A stretch of 64,000 nt of DNA, taken from Candidatus Rikenella faecigallinarum (GTDB lineage: Bacteria; Bacteroidota; Bacteroidia; Bacteroidales; Rikenellaceae). The notes under the pieces were generated by a model, which was not told where the DNA came from, searched no databases, and saw only the letters and a list, made by a program, of their open reading frames with translations. The DNA is taken from NCBI GenBank assembly GCA_019113395.1, contig DXHL01000021.1:124001-188000 (forward strand). Reading direction: 5' to 3'. Shown piece by piece: positions 36,726 through 46,100 of the stretch (the stretch's first letter is position 1; the number at the start of each line of letters is the position of its first letter). The position numbers and the translations under genes were made by a program.

Positions 36726-37703
36726 ATGCAAACCCATCTTTTATCCCTTTCAGCCGTGGGCATGCTGCTGACCGTGCCCGGCTGCGGTCCCTCCCTGCAA
36801 TGCTCCACAGGCATTATCACTGTTTTGGAGGGTGACACCCTGGAAATCGTCACGGAGCATGCCGACACCCTGCGGTTCCAATGGAGCGACACGGAGAGCC
36901 TGTCACCGCTCGACACGGTAATCCTCTCCTACCCGGCACCCTACACTCCGGGCATGACACCCGAACGGCTCGACCACCATCCCCGCCAAACCCCGATGCC
37001 CGGCAGCGACCGCGACAGCCACGGCTGCATCGGCTCGGCCGGTTACGTATGGAGCGACGCGCGGGGTGAGTGCATCCGACTCTTCGAAGCCGGCATCCGA
37101 ACCACCGACGAAAAGGGTCAGGCCGCCTATATCGTTTTCAGCCCCGACTCCTCGCGTGCCGAACTCTTTTTCTCGAACGGCGACCCTTCGGAGTTGTTGG
37201 AGCGGCGGCAACTGCCGGGCGGCGGCTCGGCATGGAATGTCGAGGACGACGATACCAAAAACGTGCGCCAGGTCGATGGGGCATGGACCATCGACCAACG
37301 CGGCAAACGTCTCTACACCCAGCCCCGCGATGTGGCCGAGGCGGGTGAGTGGTGCACGGCCACTTACGAAGGGCTGCTCCCGGCCGCCTCAGGCCCGGGC
37401 ATTCGGTACCGCCTGACGGTGCGCCATCGCGAGCACAGCGGAGACGGCACATTTCTGTTGGCTCTGACCTACCTCGAGGCTGAAAACGGCCAGGACCGAA
37501 CCTTTTCGTACAGCGGCAGCCGCTATACGCTGCGCGGCATGGCCGGGGACCCCAACGCCACAGTATGGCAACTGGTGGCAGACAACAACCGCGACACGTT
37601 CTATTTTCAGGCCGAGAACGACCAACGGCTGACCCTGTTGAACAGTCAGTTGGAGCGGCCGCAGACTACCCTGAACTACACGTTGGAGCGGGTGCAGGAA
37701 TAG
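36726..37703 (+). CDS. Lipoprotein with C-terminal NlpE-like domain
   Basis: This 325-residue protein has a likely lipobox at TVPGC (C20). The middle has a cysteine-bearing segment DSHGCIGSAGYVWSDARGEC seen in other Bacteroidetes envelope proteins. The last about 115 residues resemble the NlpE N-terminal domain (TATYEGLLPAASGPGIRYRLT..., TFSYSGSRYTLRG, ...FYFQAENDQRLTLLNSQL). The CxxC of classic NlpE is replaced by AAS, so a copper or thiol role is unlikely. It may sense or bind at the outer membrane; the function is unproven. A double hairpin terminator follows. Confidence 0.75.
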   Translation: MQTHLLSLSAVGMLLTVPGCGPSLQCSTGIITVLEGDTLEIVTEHADTLRFQWSDTESLSPLDTVILSYPAPYTPGMTPERLDHHPRQTPMPGSDRDSHGCIGSAGYVWSDARGECIRLFEAGIRTTDEKGQAAYIVFSPDSSRAELFFSNGDPSELLERRQLPGGGSAWNVEDDDTKNVRQVDGAWTIDQRGKRLYTQPRDVAEAGEWCTATYEGLLPAASGPGIRYRLTVRHREHSGDGTFLLALTYLEAENGQDRTFSYSGSRYTLRGMAGDPNATVWQLVADNNRDTFYFQAENDQRLTLLNSQLERPQTTLNYTLERVQE

Positions 37704-37748
37704 GCTTTTCCCGATTCCGCCAGACGACCGGCCACAGAAAGAGGACGT

Positions 37749-37844
37749 GTGGCATACTGCTGTCGGTGACAGCAGTATGCCACGCCACAGAAGCGCCACG
37801 GGGGTGTCGGAACTTTGGTTCCGACACCCCCGTGGCGCTTTTTC
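37749..37844 (+). terminator. Double hairpin terminator
   Basis: Hairpin 1 is a perfect 16-bp stem (37749-37764 / 37768-37783). Hairpin 2 is a perfect 23-bp stem (37791-37813 / 37818-37840) with loop tttg, and the stem runs into a short T-run. It lies between converging genes and probably serves both. Confidence 0.8.
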
Positions 37845-37867
37845 ATACAGTTCGCTGCAACAGATGA

Positions 37868-38719
37868 TTACATGATAATCTCACCGTCAATCGTTCCCTG
37901 GTTGCCCCAGCCCGAAATGGTCACATTATCCAGTTGTATCGCACCATCCTTAACCGTCAAATCCAGCGTCAACTGTTTCCCGCTCTCGAGCTGGTCCACA
38001 CTCGAGACCAGCTCATTCAAAGCCACCTCTTTCACATCATTACCAGCCTGCACCTCGAGGGTCACATCCGACGCATTCTGCGGAACCAACAGGAAGGTTG
38101 CCGTAGCTCCCGAAGCGGTAAATTTGGCCGTCTTGCTGGTGCTGGCTACCGTCCCCTTAACGAGGTCTACCGTACAAGCCGACTTGGCCGTACACCCCAA
38201 CACCAGTTGCCCGGCAGAAATGTAGCTCGGTTCGGTCGTAAAGTTCACCACCAGTCGGTGCATCACGTGTCCGAACTTCAACGACACCACATCGTTCGTG
38301 CCGACCGTCACATTTTCCGTCTTCGCCAGCAACAAGTCCGGTTCGTCGGCCTGCGACACGTCGAAAGTAAAACCATTGCCGGCATTCAGGCTCTGTTTCG
38401 GATAGCAGGCATAGAAACCTACCGTTCCTTCCGATTCCGAAACGGGAATATCTTTCCAATAGAGTGTCGAGTTGCCCACCCGATATTCCATCGGAGCAGA
38501 CTGCGACTTGCTGCCGGCAGCCAGCAGGGTAAAGACATCGCCCGAGGTGAAAATACCGCTGCCGCTGTCGTTCAGGCTGGGCGCTTTAGAGAGCGACTCG
38601 ATTTGTGCCGAGATATGGATTTGCGCCTCAGGCGTGGGAGACACCTCGTCAAATGAACATCCCGTTAGTCCAGCCGAAAACGCTGCGGCTGCCAGCAGGT
38701 AAAAAATTCCGGTTTTCAT
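37868..38719 (-). CDS. Fimbrillin family (Mfa-like) lipoprotein
   Basis: This 283-residue lipoprotein (lipobox AGLTGC, C21) has the fimbrillin layout of Bacteroidales. An N-terminal IHISAQIESLSKA segment is followed by GDVFTLLAAG, a FYACYPKQ strand, LKFGHVMHRLVVNF, and a late VTISGWGNQGTIDGEIIM. Such proteins form or anchor surface pili or act as surface adhesins. No usher, anchor or Mfa partner genes are in the window. It lies just downstream of a fimbrillin-IdeS gene on the same strand and may be co-transcribed. Confidence 0.88.
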   Translation of the reverse strand: MKTGIFYLLAAAAFSAGLTGCSFDEVSPTPEAQIHISAQIESLSKAPSLNDSGSGIFTSGDVFTLLAAGSKSQSAPMEYRVGNSTLYWKDIPVSESEGTVGFYACYPKQSLNAGNGFTFDVSQADEPDLLLAKTENVTVGTNDVVSLKFGHVMHRLVVNFTTEPSYISAGQLVLGCTAKSACTVDLVKGTVASTSKTAKFTASGATATFLLVPQNASDVTLEVQAGNDVKEVALNELVSSVDQLESGKQLTLDLTVKDGAIQLDNVTISGWGNQGTIDGEIIM

Positions 38720-38776
38720 ACTATCTGTTTGTTTTTGACTTAATTCGTTGTGTTTGTTTCGTGTATTAGCGCCACA

Positions 38777-39966
38777 TCAATCCTCCACCTTCACATCCGG
38801 GAAGGCCTTGGCCCAGATATCCCGTCGCAAATCAACCGAATAGAGAGCCGTAATCTTATACTTTTTCTTTACATTACCCTCTTCGTCATCCAAGGACTGC
38901 ATAAACGTGTACATCGTATTGCCCATTCCGGCTTCCGTAGCATATACAACCTTCACCCTCTTAATGGCTGCCCCATTCGGGTCCTGGTCTGACATGTTAT
39001 TGTCGCAATAATAGATGTGCGAAGCCCGTCCGTTTTCATCAAAATCGGCCCCCCAGAACACCATGGAGTGGTTACCGGTGGAAGGGCCTGCAATGTCATA
39101 AACCACAAAGCCCAAGCCTTTTCGATTTTGGAAAGCGTCGATGATAAAATCATTGAACTGGTCGATATCCGGCCAGCGATTCGCTTCAACAGCAATAATG
39201 TCTGTTTTCTTAAACACCTCGGAGAAAAACCCAGGGAAACCCTGAATTTTGGGTGAGACCATCTGAGGCGCCTGATACCCCGAGATAAACCAGTTTACCC
39301 CACCGGCATCCCAGCTTCCGTTGTCCCGAAACGAACTCTTGAAAAACTCAAACACCGGAGCCCGGTTCACCGGATAATTGCGACCCATAACTCCTTCCGG
39401 ATAGAGCGGTTTGAACTCATCCGACGGCCGGTCGAAATAGAGTCCGGTCGTAACCGTGGATTCAACCCTCGCCCCATATCTTTGCGTATAAGCCTCAATG
39501 TAGGGACGATTATTCACCATCCACCAGATTATCATATTCGAGGCACTGGCCGCCCAACACAAATTCGCATCATTCTCATCGTATCGGTACGATTTGTTGC
39601 AGTCGTACCAGCCACAACCCTCAACCCAGGTTAAATATTGGCTTTCGTCATATGTCATATTCCAACGGAACCACTGACCGGCAGGGAATTTATGAAGAGA
39701 AGCGGATGGATATGGGTATGATGTCATATTTTCTTTGCCGGGGTATGGCGTTACGTTTACTCCATAGGTCCACAACGTTTGATTGGCCACATCGGGGTTG
39801 GTCGGTTCCGACGGGTCGGGGTCCGGTTCCACCGTGCCCGATTCGGTAATGGTCAGTCGCAGTGTCGTTTGCAAACCCGAGGCAAAGGTAGTCAGACTGT
39901 TTCCTTCGGTAGTTTGGCCAGGGGCCATAAAGGTTGCAGTCTTGTCTCCATTCACAATTTTAACAA
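38777..39966 (-). CDS. IdeS/Mac-type cysteine peptidase domain (downstream part of a frame-broken gene)
   Basis: The frame continues the fimbrillin part after a one-base break at 39958-39961 (KIVNGDKTATFMAPG onward). It carries a peptidase domain like the streptococcal IgG-cleaving IdeS/Mac family: NLCWAASASNMIIWW with the catalytic cysteine, a later GNHSMVFWGADFDENG with the histidine, and YYCDNN. No export signal is in this frame, so it needs the upstream part to reach the surface. Family members in Bacteroidales are known by homology; whether they cleave immunoglobulin is not established. The open frame extends upstream to 40054 without relevant homology. Confidence 0.8.
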
Positions 39967-40662
39967 CCCTTCGCCACTGCGATATGGTTCGGCAGACTGA
40001 GGCAACACCAGAGCCGTGAAACTCCCGTCGCTTTGGGTATATGGCGTTATCCACCGATACTGCGTCCCCGTCACGGTCACCTCGCCGGTCAGCAGATTCA
40101 GCGTGCCCGAACTAATACTCCGAACACTCACCGCAGCTCCGTTACCAGCCGGGGACAACTCCACCTGCAATCGATGAAACAGATGCTCAAAAGGCAGTTG
40201 GGCACGATAGGAACCCTCAGGCAGTTCCACACGGGCAAACAAGATGTCGGCACTCGACAGGGTCGTCTCATTACTCTGGTCTGTGGGCAGTACATACGTA
40301 TATTGTCCCGCGCTCTGCGGAGAGCCGGTCTGCACCGGATAGTGGGCCGAGAGCGTTAAACGCCCCGTGCCGAACTCACTGCGTTTGAGACGCGGGGTCC
40401 ATACCCCGCCCTGACAGGTCAATTCACGATATTGTACTGCGCTGCCGTTGTCGATAAAGAGCCCCACACGGTCGCCGTCGCTGAAGCTCCCGCTGCCGTC
40501 CGGAGAGATAACGGCCCGTGTCTCGGCCTGCAGAAATTCAAGGTCCAAATAGCCATCCCCGGCAGACGGGGTTTCGATGCGTTCTGTACAGGCACTCATT
40601 GCCCAGACCGCAACCAGCAACAACAATCCCGGTAAAAATCGATATATCGGTTTCTTCATCAT
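39952..40662 (-). CDS. Fimbrillin-like lipoprotein part of the fimbrillin-IdeS gene (frame-broken)
   Basis: The start is at MMKKPIYRF (40662) with lipobox WAMSAC. Fimbrillin features are DGDRVGLFID, LTLSAHYP, LPFEHLFHRLQVEL and the typical end FTALVLPQSAEPYRSGEGLLK. The frame then hits TGA. One extra base in the run TTAAAATTG would continue to ...LLKIVNGDKTATF, exactly the usual fimbrillin sequence, and so join it to the IdeS domain. Together they would make a lipoprotein of about 630 residues. A -7 element TACCTTTG lies on the same strand at 40755-40748. Confidence 0.85.
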   Translation of the reverse strand: MMKKPIYRFLPGLLLLVAVWAMSACTERIETPSAGDGYLDLEFLQAETRAVISPDGSGSFSDGDRVGLFIDNGSAVQYRELTCQGGVWTPRLKRSEFGTGRLTLSAHYPVQTGSPQSAGQYTYVLPTDQSNETTLSSADILFARVELPEGSYRAQLPFEHLFHRLQVELSPAGNGAAVSVRSISSGTLNLLTGEVTVTGTQYRWITPYTQSDGSFTALVLPQSAEPYRSGEGLLKL

Positions 40663-40747
40663 ACCCTTTTCCTTGTTTTGGCCACCGCATGACCGACTGC
40701 CGAATACGAAGAGCAGACATTTGGCCATGCTCCCCGAGTACCGCCGG

Positions 40748-40755
40748 CAAAGGTA
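40748..40755 (-). promoter_or_regulatory. -7 element for the fimbrillin-IdeS gene
   Basis: Minus strand TACCTTTG, 86 bp before the ATG. The rest of 40756-41046 is AT-rich with no gene seen. Confidence 0.6.
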
Positions 40756-41046
40756 GTCATTATTTATAAAAAATTATTTTTCAAACTGTTATTGGCAGAT
40801 ATATATTCTTACGGGGCAACCGGAGCAGAAACCATCAAATATCATACCATTAAACAGTCATTCAACAACTTATGACATATCAACAAGACATAATATATTC
40901 TAACGAAAATAGCAGCCCTTATCATACCCATCCCATCCAACAATGGCATTGTACCGACAAAATCCGACATTCTTAACCCTGCCCCAATCCTGAATCGGGG
41001 TACAAACATCCGTAATTCGGATACCCGCACTTTCTCACCATCTCCC

Positions 41047-41054
41047 TACCTTTG
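41047..41054 (+). promoter_or_regulatory. -7 element for the exported redox cluster
   Basis: TACCTTTG matches TAnnTTTG and lies 60 bp before the first gene of the three-gene cluster. Confidence 0.55.
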
Positions 41055-41114
41055 TTCATATCAAAAACGCCCTGTCTGAAAAGAGCACACTCACTCACCA
41101 GCCCCAATCAAACC

Positions 41115-41939
41115 ATGAAAACCCTTTTCTTTGTATCCGCACTGCTGACACTGACCTTTAACTGCAATCCAACCATGGCACAGGAAAAAATCAAACAAAC
41201 CGCCGGCCGGGACCAACTCGGCACATTCGCCCCCCAATTCGCGGCCCTCAACGACGACATTCTGTTCGGCGAGGTATGGAGCCGCACCGACCGTTTGGGT
41301 CTTCGCGACCGCAGCCTGGTGACCCTCACCTCGCTCATCAGCCAGGGCATTACGGACAACTCCCTGACCTACCACCTCCAAACCGCCAAACAGAACGGAA
41401 TTACCCGCACCGAGATAGCCGAAATCATCACCCACATCGGGTTTTACGCCGGATGGCCCAAGGCCTGGGCAGCCTTTCGGCTGGCCAAAGAGGTATGGAC
41501 CGACGACACCCCCGTGGCCGATGCCAAAGCGGCATTCCAGCAACAGATGATTTTCCCGATTGGCGAACCCAACACCGCCTATGCCCAATACTTCACGGGC
41601 AACAGTTATCTGGCCCCCCTGTCGAGCGAACAGGTCACCATCGCCAACGTCACCTTCGAACCGGGCTGCCGCAACAACTGGCACATCCACCACGCCACTC
41701 AGGGCGGCGGACAGATGCTTATCGGCGTGGCAGGCCGCGGCTGGTACCAGGAAGCCGGCAAAGAGGCTGTCGAGATACGGCCCGGGACGGTGATTCACAT
41801 TCCGGCCGGCGTCAAACACTGGCACGGGGCTGCCGCTGACAGCTGGTTTGCCCACCTGGCCGTCGAGGTACCCGGCACGGAGAGCTCCAACGAATGGCTC
41901 GAACCGGTCACCGATGACGAGTACAACCGACTGAAATAA
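41115..41939 (+). CDS. Exported carboxymuconolactone decarboxylase-like / cupin fusion protein
   Basis: The start is at MKTLFFVSALLT (274 residues) with a signal peptide ending near TMAQ. Residues about 40-130 form a CMD/AhpD-like helical domain (LGLRDRSLVTLTSLISQG, EIITHIGFYAGWPKA). Residues about 170-250 form a cupin (NNWHIHHATQGGGQMLIG, IPAGVKHWHG) with several metal-binding histidines. The CMD part lacks a CxxC thiol pair, so peroxidase activity like AhpD is unlikely. The two domains often occur together in proteins near flavodoxins and oxidoreductases. The substrate is unknown. The flavodoxin gene follows after 36 bp. Confidence 0.82.
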   Translation: MKTLFFVSALLTLTFNCNPTMAQEKIKQTAGRDQLGTFAPQFAALNDDILFGEVWSRTDRLGLRDRSLVTLTSLISQGITDNSLTYHLQTAKQNGITRTEIAEIITHIGFYAGWPKAWAAFRLAKEVWTDDTPVADAKAAFQQQMIFPIGEPNTAYAQYFTGNSYLAPLSSEQVTIANVTFEPGCRNNWHIHHATQGGGQMLIGVAGRGWYQEAGKEAVEIRPGTVIHIPAGVKHWHGAAADSWFAHLAVEVPGTESSNEWLEPVTDDEYNRLK

Positions 41940-41975
41940 ACAAAAACTCATTTTTCGGCAAAACACACCCTCGCG

Positions 41976-42614
41976 ATGAAAAAAGGATTGACATTTTGGC
42001 TGATGATATTCGCCTTTTTGGCATCTTCAGCCTGCCAGCCTTCGGGCCGTGGAAAAACCAACTCAGAAGCACAACAGACCATCCTCCAACCCTCACCCGA
42101 TGCTCCTGAGTCCAAGGCTGCCGAACGTTATCTGGTTGTCTACTGCTCGCGTAGCGGCAACACGGCTGAAGTGGCAGCATACCTCAGTCAGCAGTTGGGA
42201 GGTGACCTGTTGGAGGTAAAGCCAGCAACGCCCTATGCTGAGAACTATAATGACATGCTGACCCGTGCACAGCAGGAACTGAAGGAGAGCAGACAGGGGC
42301 ACTATCCGTCCATTATCACCGAGGTCGACAATCTGACGGACTACGATGTTATATTGGTTGGATACCCTATTTGGTACGGGTCGATGGCCACCCCCATGCA
42401 GACCTTTCTCCACAACCATGCCGACCGTTTGGCCGGACAACGCATTGCCCTGTTTGCCACCAGCGGCAGCAGTGCAATGACCAACTCGACCAAAGAGGCC
42501 AGGGCACTTTGCCCAAAAGCAACCTTTCTGCACCCTACCCTGTTGCTAACCTCCTCAACAATGCGCAACTATCGGGAGACGATTCAAAAATGGTTGGACG
42601 AACTGAGTCTTTAG
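41976..42614 (+). CDS. Flavodoxin-like lipoprotein
   Basis: This 212-residue protein has a lipobox LASSAC (C20), a linker, and a flavodoxin fold with the FMN phosphate loop CSRSGNTAEVA. GYPIWYGSMATP and FATSGSSAM are the other cofactor loops. Its exported lipoprotein form is unusual, because flavodoxins normally act in the cytoplasm. It may carry electrons at the envelope, or process quinones. It shares an apparent operon with the cupin protein and a small cyclophilin-like protein. Confidence 0.85.
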   Translation: MKKGLTFWLMIFAFLASSACQPSGRGKTNSEAQQTILQPSPDAPESKAAERYLVVYCSRSGNTAEVAAYLSQQLGGDLLEVKPATPYAENYNDMLTRAQQELKESRQGHYPSIITEVDNLTDYDVILVGYPIWYGSMATPMQTFLHNHADRLAGQRIALFATSGSSAMTNSTKEARALCPKATFLHPTLLLTSSTMRNYRETIQKWLDELSL

Positions 42615-42631
42615 ACCGGCAGGAAAAGACC

Positions 42632-43000
42632 ATGAACGAACAGACCGTTCGACTGACGGTGCAGGGACGCACCCTGACCGTCACGTTAGAACAGAACAGC
42701 TCCTCGGCCGCACTGCTCGAGCGGCTTGCCGACAGCGACCTCCAAATCCGCATGGATGATTATGGCGACATGGAGAAGGTCGGGGCACTGGGATTTTCCC
42801 TTCCCTGCAACGACCACCCCACGACCACCCGTCCGGGGGACCTGATTCTTTATCAGGGGAACACGCTGACTCTCTACTACGACACCAACCAATGGAACTT
42901 CACCCTTTTGGGGCGCGTCGATGGGGTCACCTCCCGCGAGCAGATGCTAGACCTGCTCGGCGACAAAGGGGCTGTCACCGTGACCCTCTCCCGACCCTAA
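42632..43000 (+). CDS. Cyclophilin-like fold protein
   Basis: This 122-residue protein starts at MNEQTVRLTVQG, 17 bp after the flavodoxin stop. It resembles the cyclophilin-like family found next to flavodoxins (FSLPCNDHPTTTRPGDLILYQGNTLTLYYDTN, then WNFTLLGRVDG). Prolyl isomerase residues are not evident, so activity is doubtful. No signal peptide is seen, in contrast with its two neighbours. Function unknown. Confidence 0.8.
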   Translation: MNEQTVRLTVQGRTLTVTLEQNSSSAALLERLADSDLQIRMDDYGDMEKVGALGFSLPCNDHPTTTRPGDLILYQGNTLTLYYDTNQWNFTLLGRVDGVTSREQMLDLLGDKGAVTVTLSRP

Positions 43001-43086
43001 CCGTGCCCCCTGCCACGGCTCTTCTCCCCCCGACGACAGGCCGCCCGTTCGACAGAGTCCCGTTTCACCATCTCGGCTGCATTTAT

Positions 43087-43129
43087 TACCTTTACGGGTC
43101 TCCTCCCCGCTGCAGGGGAGGAGACCCGT
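43087..43129 (+). promoter_or_regulatory. -7-like element directly followed by a 15-bp hairpin upstream of the HTCS gene
   Basis: TACCTTTA (43087-43094) leads straight into acgggtctcctcccc / ggggaggagacccgt (43094-43108 / 43115-43129, perfect). The hairpin would sit at the 5' end of the HTCS mRNA, or it terminates the upstream operon. It may do both. Confidence 0.5.
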
Positions 43130-43162
43130 TTTCCCTCTCTGTCGAAGCTCCCTGCCCGTCTC

Positions 43163-46100
43163 ATGAAACCTTTTATCACACTCCTGCTGTGTTCCCTGCT
43201 GTCACTCTCCCGAACATACGGAGTCGATGCCGACCCCATTTTCAAACACTTCTATGACCCTACCCACCCTCTGACCGACATCTCCAGCATCGACATCGAC
43301 CGCAACGGAATGGTATGGGTTGCCTCCCGCACCTACGGACTCTTCCGCTTTGACGGATACACCCATACCCCCATCGAAGAGCTCTGCCCCGACACCCGCC
43401 GCACACCCCTCAACGGCACCATACACATCGACTCCGACAACCGAATGTGGATACTCGACGGCGAGCGTCTCCACTGCTATGACTGCGACCGCAACATTCT
43501 GCTCCCCACACGGTTCGACTCCCTCTCAGTCAGCAGCGTGCATGGTCTGGGTGACACCCTGCTGGTGACCCGAAACGACACACTGTACCGCTACGCAGAC
43601 AACACCCTCCAACCGCTGGCCGCACCAGTCGGGCAACTGCTCGGCGTCTGTGACCGTCAATATGTCACCGTGCGGGGTGAGGAACTTATCGCCATTCATC
43701 CGACGGACGGAACCACTCAGACCTACCCGTGTCCCATTCCGGGATATCTGCTTCTGCAACTGCAGCCAACCCCTTCGGGCGAATGGATGCTGGGAACCTA
43801 TCGGCAGGGGCTCATGCGGTACGACCCGCAGACACGAACCTTAAAGACTCTGATACCCAACGACATTATCCGAGACATCGAGCCCGACGAGGACCACTAC
43901 TGGATTGCCAGCGAATCGGGTCTCTATCGGTATGACCCGACCCGAGACACCCTATGGCACATCCAGAAGGATTGGAGCAAGCCCTATTCACTGAGCGACA
44001 ATGCCGTTTACGCCGTTCGGAGCACCCCCGAAGGCGGAGTATGGGTCGGGACCTATTTTCGCGGATTGAGTTATCTGCCCCGCCACACCCTCGATTACAG
44101 GTACCTCAACCCCAGCCTGACCAACCAGACCCATCGCGGCAATGTGGTGCGCACCCTGACGGCCGATGGCGATGGAATCCTCTGGATAGGCACCGAGGAC
44201 GGCGGGGTGAACCGATACAACCCCCGCAACGGAGCGATGACCAATTACATTCGGGGTGACAGCAAACACCCCCTGAGCGGAACCAACGTCCACGGGGTTC
44301 ATTTCTACAGGGGAGATATCTGGGTCGGCACCTTCAAAGAGGGCATCGACCTTATCGACCCTTCGGACGACCGCATCGCACGACACTACGACACCTCAAC
44401 CGGCGAGGGGCTGATGGATGATTTCGTACTTGATTTCGCCACCTCTTCGGACGGTACGCTCTTTGTCGGCACCAGCCTCGGCATCCAGCAGTACGACCCG
44501 CAAACGGACCGTTTCACCACCCTGTTCTCGGGCGTTGGCGTCATATCGATGGCCCAGGACACGCTGGGACGCCTATGGGTGGGTACCTATCACGGTCTGT
44601 ACCGAAGTACACCAGACAAAACCCGTTTCACCCTCATCAACCTGACCGCCTCTGTCGAGCAGACTACGGCCCATATCGTCAATTTTGTCACCACCGACCG
44701 TCAGCACCGCATCTGGGCAGCTACCGAGAACGGACTGTACCGTTTTCAGCCCGAACAGGATACCTTCACCTACTATCGCATCTCGGACAACCCCCTGGAA
44801 CGCGATGTCAAAACCGTAGCCGAAGACCGTTTCGGCTACCTGTGGCTCTCCACCTCGGGCGGCATCATCCGCCTCGACCCGACCTCCCGACAACAGATGC
44901 TCTTTCCGCTGAGCGACGCTCCCTGCGGTTCGCGGTTCAACTACAATTCGGTCTACTGCGACACCGTGAACCACACCATCACCTTCGGGTCGCTCAACGG
45001 CATGATTACCTTCACGCCGCAGGAGAACTACCCCAACCCCAATCCGGCCAAACCGATTCTCGCGAGCCTGGCATACGTCGACCCCACGGACTACACCGTT
45101 ATCCACCAAAACTTCACCGACTCGACCCTGCTCCACTCCCTGCCCTACGACCGCAATTTCCTTCGCATCGGCCTCTTCTCGCCCGAGATTTTTTCCGCGG
45201 GCAACGTGCGCTATGCCTATCGCATCGGAGGATATCGCGACGACTGGACTCCCACCGACCGCAATACGATTGAATTACAGAACCTCGCTCCCGGAGCATA
45301 TCGGCTCGAAGTGTGCACCATAACCCCCGAGGGGCATTTCTCCCCGAACAGCTCCTTTCTGGCCTTCACCATCGCACCTCCGCTGTGGCTGACCCCCGCA
45401 GCCAAGATACTCTACCTGCTGACAGTTGTCGGAGTGGTCGTGGTGGTTTTCAGACGTTTCAAACGCCGGGAACGGCAAAAACGGGAACGGCTGGAGCTCT
45501 CCCTGCGCATCCGACAGGAACAGGAGCTCTACGAATCGAAAATCGCCTTCTTCACCACCATTGCCCACGAAATACGCACCCCGCTGACCCTGATTCAGGC
45601 ACCGCTCGACCAACTGGCCGAAAACCCGACCCCCGAACAGGTCCAACAGACCCTGCCCACTGTCATGCGCCACACCCGGTGGCTCTCCAATCTGTGTACC
45701 CAGTTGCTCGATTTTCGGTCGGTCGAAAAAGGGGCTTACAGGCTCAATCCCTCGATGGCCGATGTCGGAGAGCTGACCCGTGAGATGGCAGACGACTTCG
45801 CTCCGTCGCTACGGGCCAAAGGAATCACCCTGAAGCTGGAGCTCAACACTAACTCCCCCGTATCGGCATTTATCGATACCGACATCTTTCACAAGGTGGT
45901 GGGCAATCTGCTGCAAAACGCCCTGAAATACGCCCGTACCACCGTCTGCATCCGTCTCTGCCGCGACAACAACGGCATTATGCTCTCTGTGCTGAACGAC
46001 GGGCACCTTATCCAACCCCACGAACGGGATGCGGTTTTCCAACTTTTCACCCGTCTGGGCCACGACCAACCGGGCAGCGGCATCGGTCTGCCTTTTGCCC

